Source: an uncultured Bacilli bacterium (GTDB lineage Bacteria; Bacillota_I; Bacilli_A; RF39; UBA660). From it: DNA of 16,472 nucleotides. The first letter of the stretch is position 1. Each line of letters opens with the position of its first letter. This document shows, one piece after another, positions 12,088 to 16,472 of this stretch. The position numbers and the translations under genes were made by a program. Where the stretch lies: positions 1 to 16,472 of the forward strand of contig CAJTYF010000034.1 in the NCBI GenBank assembly GCA_910583945.1, written 5' to 3'. The notes beneath the pieces are model-generated. The model worked only from the letters and a program-made list of their open reading frames with translations. It did not search any database and was not told the origin of the DNA.

Positions 12088-14202
12088 ATGATGAATGTTA
12101 GTGAGTATGCATTGAGTGTTGATTTGTCTGTTGCTGAGGTTTTAAAAAAAGCAAGAGAGCTTGGTATAGAAGTTAAAACAGGTAATGATGAATTAAGTGA
12201 AGACGATGTCATTATTCTTGATAATGCCATTAGTTTGATTAGTACGGATACTGAAGCAACTTTAGAAGATAATGATGATATTGATGAAGTTGTAGAAAGT
12301 ATTATGGAAAGTAGCCAAATTGCATCTATTAATGATGGAGAAAAGAAACAAAAGTTAAAAAAGAAAAGTCAACTTGCTAGTAGTAAAGAAGAATATTTGA
12401 ATAAAAGAAAAGAAATGTATAAACACAAAGAAAAATTAATGAAAAATAGTACAGATGAACATGTGGTATTATACAAGGAAAATATGACAGTTAATGAACT
12501 TGCTTCAGAGTTAGGCATTAGTGGCAACGATATGATTAAAAAGCTCATGAGTTTAGGATTAATGCTTAATTTGAATCAAAGTATTGATTATGAAAATGCG
12601 ACGATTGTTGCGATGGATTACGATAAAACTTTAAAAAGAGAAGAAACGCAAAATGTTGCGAATTTTGAAGAATATGAAATCATGGATAATGAAAGTGATT
12701 TAACCCTTCGTCCACCTGTTGTTACCATTATGGGACATGTTGATCATGGTAAAACGAGTTTACTTGATTATATTCGAAATTCTAAAGTTACAGAGTCTGA
12801 ATTTGGAGGGATTACGCAACATATTGGTGCTTATCAAGTGGATCACAAGGGGAGTAAGATCACCTTTATTGACACACCAGGTCATGCGGCGTTTACAGAA
12901 ATGCGTGCAAGAGGAGCCAGTGTTACCGATATCGTTATTATTATTGTGGCAGCGGATGATGGGGTGATGCCTCAAACAAAAGAAGCGATTGATCATGCTC
13001 AAGCAGCAAATGTTCCAATTATTGTTGCGGTGAATAAGATTGATAAACCTGATGCTCATCCAGAGCGTATAAGACAAGAAATGAGTGAAGCAGGTCTTAC
13101 GCCAGAAGAATGGGGCGGGAATTATCCTTTTGTAAACATTTCAGCCGTAACAGGAGAAGGAATAGAACTTCTACTTGAAACAATTCAAACCATTAGTGAA
13201 GTGAGTGATTTTAAAGCAAATCCAAATCGTTATGCGGTAGGTTCTGTTATAGAAAGTCGTGTCGATAAAAATATTGGAGGGGTTGCTTCTTTATTGATTC
13301 AAAACGGTACTTTAAGACTTGGAGACCCAATTGTTGTAGGAACTTTTAGCGGAAAAGTTAGAACAATGAAAAATGATTTAGGAGAATCTATCGTTAGTGC
13401 TGGACCTTCCATGCCTGTTGAGATTACAGGAATTTCTGATAATCCTAGTGCTGGAGATAAATTTATGGCTTTTGAAACCGAAAGTGAAGCCAAAAGAATT
13501 GCTGAAGCTAGAAGTCGTGAAAAAAGAGAATCTAAATTATCTAAAACCAGTTTATCCTTAGATGATTTGTTTAGCAAAATTAATGAAGGTCAAAATTCTA
13601 TCCATGTTGTTTTAAAAGCGGATGTTCGTGGAAGCGAAGAAGCTGTTCGTAATGCTTTAGAAAAAATCAATGTAGAAAATGTGACCGTTAAAGTTATTCG
13701 TAGTGGTATTGGAACCATTAGTGAAAGTGATGTGGTACTCGCTAATGCCAGTGATGCTATTATTATTGGATTTAATGTGAGTCCATCAAGTAAAACAAAA
13801 GAAATTGCCCGCGAATATGGCGTCGATATTCGTCTTTACACGATTATTTATAAAGTCGTTGAAGAAATGGAACTGGCTATGAAGGGTATGCTTGATCCAG
13901 AGTTTGAAGAGAAAGAACTTGGAGAAGCGGTGATTCGTAAAATATTTAAATTTTCAAAAGTAGGAAATATTGCTGGAAGTTATGTGGAAACAGGAATTAT
14001 GAAAAATGGTAGTCTTGCTCGTGTGATTCGTGATGGTATTGTTATTTACGATGGAAAAATTGCAAGTATTCAAAGAGAAAAAGATACCGTTAAAGAAGTG
14101 AAAAAAGGTTTTGAATGCGGAATAACCTTAGATAATTTTAGTGATATCAAAGAAGGCGATGTTATAAAGTCTTTTGAGATGGTTGAGGTGAAACGCGTTT
14201 GA
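12088..14202 (+). CDS. infB: Translation initiation factor IF-2
   Basis: IF-2 is the GTPase that places initiator tRNA on the 30S subunit and promotes subunit joining. The 704-residue chain has two IF2_N modules (about 1-50 and 125-180) joined by a short lysine-rich linker, then the G domain: GHVDHGKT (216-223), GGITQHIGA (240-248), DTPGH (262-266), NKID (316-319) and SAVTGEG (about 353), followed by domains II, III and IV (fMet-tRNA binding). The N-terminal region is short compared with many Firmicutes. The start is ATG 12088 (a second ATG follows at once) behind AGAGGTGAT at 12074-12082. Its stop TGA overlaps the rbfA start. Confidence 0.97.
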   Translation: MMNVSEYALSVDLSVAEVLKKARELGIEVKTGNDELSEDDVIILDNAISLISTDTEATLEDNDDIDEVVESIMESSQIASINDGEKKQKLKKKSQLASSKEEYLNKRKEMYKHKEKLMKNSTDEHVVLYKENMTVNELASELGISGNDMIKKLMSLGLMLNLNQSIDYENATIVAMDYDKTLKREETQNVANFEEYEIMDNESDLTLRPPVVTIMGHVDHGKTSLLDYIRNSKVTESEFGGITQHIGAYQVDHKGSKITFIDTPGHAAFTEMRARGASVTDIVIIIVAADDGVMPQTKEAIDHAQAANVPIIVAVNKIDKPDAHPERIRQEMSEAGLTPEEWGGNYPFVNISAVTGEGIELLLETIQTISEVSDFKANPNRYAVGSVIESRVDKNIGGVASLLIQNGTLRLGDPIVVGTFSGKVRTMKNDLGESIVSAGPSMPVEITGISDNPSAGDKFMAFETESEAKRIAEARSREKRESKLSKTSLSLDDLFSKINEGQNSIHVVLKADVRGSEEAVRNALEKINVENVTVKVIRSGIGTISESDVVLANASDAIIIGFNVSPSSKTKEIAREYGVDIRLYTIIYKVVEEMELAMKGMLDPEFEEKELGEAVIRKIFKFSKVGNIAGSYVETGIMKNGSLARVIRDGIVIYDGKIASIQREKDTVKEVKKGFECGITLDNFSDIKEGDVIKSFEMVEVKRV

Positions 14203-14543
14203 GTAGTATTAAAATAAAAAGAATTGCTTCTGAAATGACGCGAGTTATTAGTGAAATTTTATTAGAAGAGGCCAGAGATGAGCTTTTAAAATCAATTACT
14301 ATTACTGGTTGTGAGGTTACCAGTGATTTAACTCTGGCTAAAGTTTATTTTACGAGTATGGAAGAGATGGATACAAAACAGCTAGAAAAAGAGATGGAAG
14401 AGGCTTCTTCTTTTATTCGCATGAAGTTGGCAGAAAAAATGGATTTAAGAAATACGCCAAAATTAAAGTTTATTTATGATACTTCAATTGAGTATGGAAA
14501 TAAAATTGAGAAAATACTAAGTGAGATTAAAGAAGAAAAGTAG
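14199..14543 (+). CDS. rbfA: 30S ribosome-binding factor RbfA
   Basis: RbfA binds immature 30S subunits and assists 16S rRNA 5'-end processing. The 114-residue length is normal. It has the type II KH fold: KIKRIASEMTRVISEILLEE, the ITITGCEVTSDLTLAKVYFTSM strand pair, and the C-terminal RNTPKLKFIYDTSIEYGNKIEKIL motif. It starts at TTG 14199 within TTGA, overlapping the infB stop by 4 bases, with GAGGTGA at 14185-14191 as ribosome binding site. The rare start codon and overlap imply coupling to infB translation. Confidence 0.95.
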   Translation: MSSIKIKRIASEMTRVISEILLEEARDELLKSITITGCEVTSDLTLAKVYFTSMEEMDTKQLEKEMEEASSFIRMKLAEKMDLRNTPKLKFIYDTSIEYGNKIEKILSEIKEEK

Positions 14544-14555
14544 GAGCGTTTTAAA

Positions 14556-14774
14556 ATGGTTGATAAAAATACGGAGTTAAATTCGACGGAAGTTTTTAGA
14601 AATAAGTCTATAGCAGAAAGATTTATAAAAAAAGGATACAATACTGTAGGTGCAGTTATAGATTTAGGTCTTCTTGGCTATTTGAGTGAAGGCTTTTGTA
14701 TGGCAGAAATTTTTGGTATTAAGAAATTATTATTCAAGTTAGGCTATGGTTTTGTTGGAGTATGTTATGGATAG
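14556..14774 (+). CDS. Small hypothetical protein, 72 residues, in the rbfA-truB gap
   Basis: I do not recognise it. ATG 14556 follows AGGAG (14542-14546) by 9 bases and lies 12 bases after rbfA. The N-terminal third is polar and charged; residues about 30-72 are rich in Gly and hydrophobics (VGAVIDLGLLGYL, ending GYGFVGVCYG), so it may be amphipathic or membrane-associated. Its end overlaps the next small gene by 8 bases. It could be a real operon gene or the front part of a broken longer gene; the next reading frame differs. Confidence 0.5.
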   Translation: MVDKNTELNSTEVFRNKSIAERFIKKGYNTVGAVIDLGLLGYLSEGFCMAEIFGIKKLLFKLGYGFVGVCYG

Positions 14775-14955
14775 TTATGAAAATAATGACATATTGTTTA
14801 TCTATTATAATATAGATAGGTTATCCGCTTTACGTAATAGTATAAGAGGAAAAAAAGGTTTTTTGGCGGAAGAATTTTTACTTGTTCAAAAAATGATGGA
14901 TAATTTAGAACAGCTTTTAGTTTTAAAAAGTCAAAAAAATAGTTTGAAGAAATAA
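14767..14955 (+). CDS. Small hypothetical protein, 62 residues, directly before truB
   Basis: I do not recognise it. The start chosen is ATG 14767 (MDSYENND), 6 bases after TTGGAG; the earlier in-frame ATG at 14746 has no ribosome binding site. The protein is helical and charged: FIYYNIDRLSALRNSIRGKKG, then EEFLLVQKMMDNLEQLLVLK, which could form a helical hairpin or short coiled coil. It overlaps the end of the preceding small gene by 8 bases and ends 2 bases before truB, so it is firmly embedded in the operon and may help couple truB translation. Confidence 0.55.
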   Translation: MDSYENNDILFIYYNIDRLSALRNSIRGKKGFLAEEFLLVQKMMDNLEQLLVLKSQKNSLKK

Positions 14956-14957
14956 AT

Positions 14958-15800
14958 ATGAATGGAATTTTAGTTATTAACAAGGAAAGCGGTTATACAA
15001 GTCGAGATGTTGTCAATATTTTAAATAAGGAATTAGGTACTAAAAAAATAGGACATACCGGAACACTTGATCCAATCGCCACAGGAGTTTTAGTGGTTTG
15101 TGTTGGTCAGTATACGAAATTAGTAGATAAAATTACCGCCTATGATAAAGAGTATATAGCAACGATACAATTAGGAGTAGAAACCGATACTTTAGATAGA
15201 ACAGGAAAGATATTAAAAGAAAATAGTGAAATAAGTGTTGATAACCAAGTACTTATTAACACTTTAAATTCCTTTTTAGGAAAAAGTTTACAAGAAGTTC
15301 CCATTTATTCAGCGGTTAAAGTTAATGGAAAAAAATTATATGACTATGCAAGAAATCAGGAAGAAATTGAATTACCAAAAAGAGAGATTGAAATTAAAGA
15401 AATTGAATTGTTGAAAAGTGAAAAAGGTTTTATTACATTTAGGACGGTAGTATCTAAAGGAACATATATAAGAAGTTTAATAAGAGATATTTGTAAAAAA
15501 CTTGATATATTGGGTACTATGTATGCTTTAGAAAGAACAAGACAAGGACAGTTTTCAGTAAATGAGTCGTTTCCTTTAGAAGCGATAAAGCAAAAAAAGT
15601 ATTCTTTGTTAAAAATAGAAGATATTTTTGATTATCCGGTTTATTCTCTTAATGAAGAAGAATATTTTAAAGTTTTAAATGGTAATCGATTAGCTATTGA
15701 CCATCCTTCTTTTTATTTATTATTAGAGTATAAAAAACAAATCATTGCTTTATATAAAAAAGAAGAAAATTATTATAAAACAGTATTTAGAAACATATAA
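14958..15800 (+). CDS. truB: tRNA pseudouridine-55 synthase TruB
   Basis: TruB converts U55 of the T-loop in tRNAs to pseudouridine. The catalytic aspartate is D38 in IGHTGTLDPIATGVL. Other family motifs are YDKEYIATIQLG, ETDTLDRTGKI, the VPIYSAVKVNGKKLYDYAR stretch, and KGTYIRSLIRDI (about 166-177). The length of 280 residues is at the lower normal range, with a reduced C-terminal region. The start ATG 14958 is 2 bases after the previous stop and has only a weak ribosome binding site, so translation is probably by coupling. It is the last gene of the nusA operon before a terminator; ribF and rpsO, common neighbours, do not follow. Confidence 0.96.
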   Translation: MNGILVINKESGYTSRDVVNILNKELGTKKIGHTGTLDPIATGVLVVCVGQYTKLVDKITAYDKEYIATIQLGVETDTLDRTGKILKENSEISVDNQVLINTLNSFLGKSLQEVPIYSAVKVNGKKLYDYARNQEEIELPKREIEIKEIELLKSEKGFITFRTVVSKGTYIRSLIRDICKKLDILGTMYALERTRQGQFSVNESFPLEAIKQKKYSLLKIEDIFDYPVYSLNEEEYFKVLNGNRLAIDHPSFYLLLEYKKQIIALYKKEENYYKTVFRNI

Positions 15801-15817
15801 TTAAATATGTTTTTTTA
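15791..15817 (+). terminator. Intrinsic terminator of the nusA-truB operon
   Basis: AAACATAT (15791-15798) pairs with ATATGTTT (15805-15812) across a 6-base loop, followed by a T-run to about 15816. The left arm is inside the truB 3' end. Confidence 0.65.
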
Positions 15818-15847
15818 TATTATGTAAAATTATGTGAATAGTTTTAC

Positions 15848-15875
15848 TTGATTTATTGTAAAAAATATGTATAAT
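15848..15875 (+). promoter_or_regulatory. Sigma-A promoter for the gene at 15903
   Basis: TTGATT (15848-15853), spacer 16, TATAAT (15870-15875). The in-frame ATG at 15867 overlaps this -10, so it is not the start codon. Confidence 0.7.
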
Positions 15876-15902
15876 AATTGTTTTGAAAAGGAGGCGTTGA
15901 AG

Positions 15903-16412
15903 ATGGAAGAAAAGGAACTTGATTCTTTAGCACAGGTCATTAAGAATAAAATTATACAAGATAGTATTATTCTTTTAGAAATGCGTTCTACCTATGTTGA
16001 TAAAGTAGACGGTAGTTATAATGTGATGCATTTTATAGAAAATATTTCAGAAAGCGTTATTAAAAAGAATATTTTAAATGGAACAGATTTACATTGGATT
16101 AATGGTCACAATATAAGTTGGTTTGTAACAAGTGATTTAAATGTTTTTTTTAAAAAAATGATTTCTTTTAGAAGAATGGATTCTTTAATTGATGAAAGTT
16201 TTATTTTAAATGTGGAGGAATCTGTACTTCTTTCATTTGTTCCTAATTATTTAAATTATCATACCTATGAAGAAAATTTAAAAATGAAGAAAATATTTTT
16301 AAAAAGATATGGCATTTGTTTTCCAGAGATGAAGGATGAAGATATTGAAAGACTTTTCTTTGATGCCTATCGTTGTTTGTCTCAAAAAGAACAAAAGGAA
16401 CAAATACGTTAA
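15903..16412 (+). CDS. Hypothetical cytosolic protein, 169 residues
   Basis: I do not recognise it. The start is ATG 15903, 8 bases after AAGGAGG (15888-15894); the longer frame from 15867 lies in the promoter. There is no signal peptide or membrane segment. Visible features are an acidic start (MEEKELDSL), a mixed alpha/beta core with hydrophobic strands (IILLEMRSTYVD; HWINGHNISWFVTSDLNVFF), an ESVLLSFVPNYLNYHTYEENLKMKK segment of which NYHTYEEN is most distinctive, and a charged C-terminal helix. It is transcribed on its own promoter after the truB terminator, and probably together with the gene that follows 13 bases later. Confidence 0.75.
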   Translation: MEEKELDSLAQVIKNKIIQDSIILLEMRSTYVDKVDGSYNVMHFIENISESVIKKNILNGTDLHWINGHNISWFVTSDLNVFFKKMISFRRMDSLIDESFILNVEESVLLSFVPNYLNYHTYEENLKMKKIFLKRYGICFPEMKDEDIERLFFDAYRCLSQKEQKEQIR

Positions 16413-16425
16413 ATGTGGGTGAATT

Positions 16426-16472
16426 TTGATTAGGATATCCCGAATGGAAATCCCGTTTTTGCAAATAGGTAA
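16426..16472 (+). CDS. Start of a further gene, cut by the window edge
   Basis: An open frame begins at TTG 16426 behind GGTGA (16418-16422), or at ATG 16444, and runs off the window: LIRISRMEIPFLQIG. The spacing of 13 bases from the previous stop suggests an operon. The IPFLQIG-type opening is compatible with the N-terminus of a tRNA-dihydrouridine synthase, but 15 residues are too few to assign it. Confidence 0.35.
   Translation, partial: MIRISRMEIPFLQIG

Noticed and set aside
12719..13077. Open frames on both strands inside infB
   Set aside because: They overlap the G domain of IF-2 and have no ribosome binding site or recognisable content; shadow frames.
1..16472. CRISPR array, tRNA or rRNA genes, Mycoplasma-type code
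   Set aside because: I saw no regularly spaced direct repeats and no tRNA cloverleaf or rRNA-like sequence; TGA serves as a stop in infB and in the thioredoxin gene.

Overview
This is a very AT-rich stretch of a bacterial chromosome from a Bacillota (Firmicutes) lineage that descends from spore formers. It carries spore-coat genes of the CotJ type and spoVS, next to the classic nusA-infB-rbfA-truB translation cluster. Shine-Dalgarno sites are strong (AGGAGG, or AGGTGAT that pairs with the extreme 3' end of 16S rRNA). Sigma-A promoters often have an extended -10 (TGn before the hexamer). TGA is used as a stop codon (infB, the membrane thioredoxin), so the code is standard and not the Mycoplasma one. 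Short gene versions (one-domain RimP, SufB with a short N-terminus, no YlxQ) suggest a streamlined, probably host-associated Bacilli relative such as the uncultured gut RF39-like groups. The taxon is inference.

Layout. Bases 70-868: a promoter and a two-gene operon of unknown function, the second gene encoding a tail-anchored membrane protein. Bases 867-1090: a convergent terminator that looks split by a 187-bp inverted-repeat element flanked by a 10-bp direct repeat. Bases 1089-2160 (minus): cotJC and an unusual cotJA-cotJB fusion behind a sporulation-type promoter. Bases 2180-2769: trmL with its own promoter and a bidirectional terminator. Bases 2768-3345: a lipoprotein (minus), divergent from spoVS. 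Bases 3346-4964: spoVS, then a lone sufB that appears leaderless. Bases 5120-6377: a short SSB and a membrane-anchored, catalytically degenerate NodB-like protein. Bases 6378-8455 (minus): a tight three-gene envelope operon made of a membrane thioredoxin-like protein, a CPBP intramembrane protease and a membrane-anchored metallophosphoesterase with an eroded active site. Bases 8489-10335: a gene for a 589-residue protein built from four divergent copies of an unrecognised ~120-residue domain. Bases 10329-15817: the rimP-nusA-ylxR-infB-rbfA-(two small genes)-truB operon. Bases 15848-16472: another unknown gene and the start of a further gene cut by the window edge.

How the parts work together: the nusA operon couples transcription elongation, ribosome maturation, initiation and tRNA modification, and starts behind a terminator-like leader hairpin that may be an attenuator. 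The CotJ proteins and SpoVS indicate sporulation. The most novel material is the four-repeat protein, the thioredoxin/CPBP/phosphoesterase operon, the element lodged in a terminator loop, and the two small genes inserted before truB.
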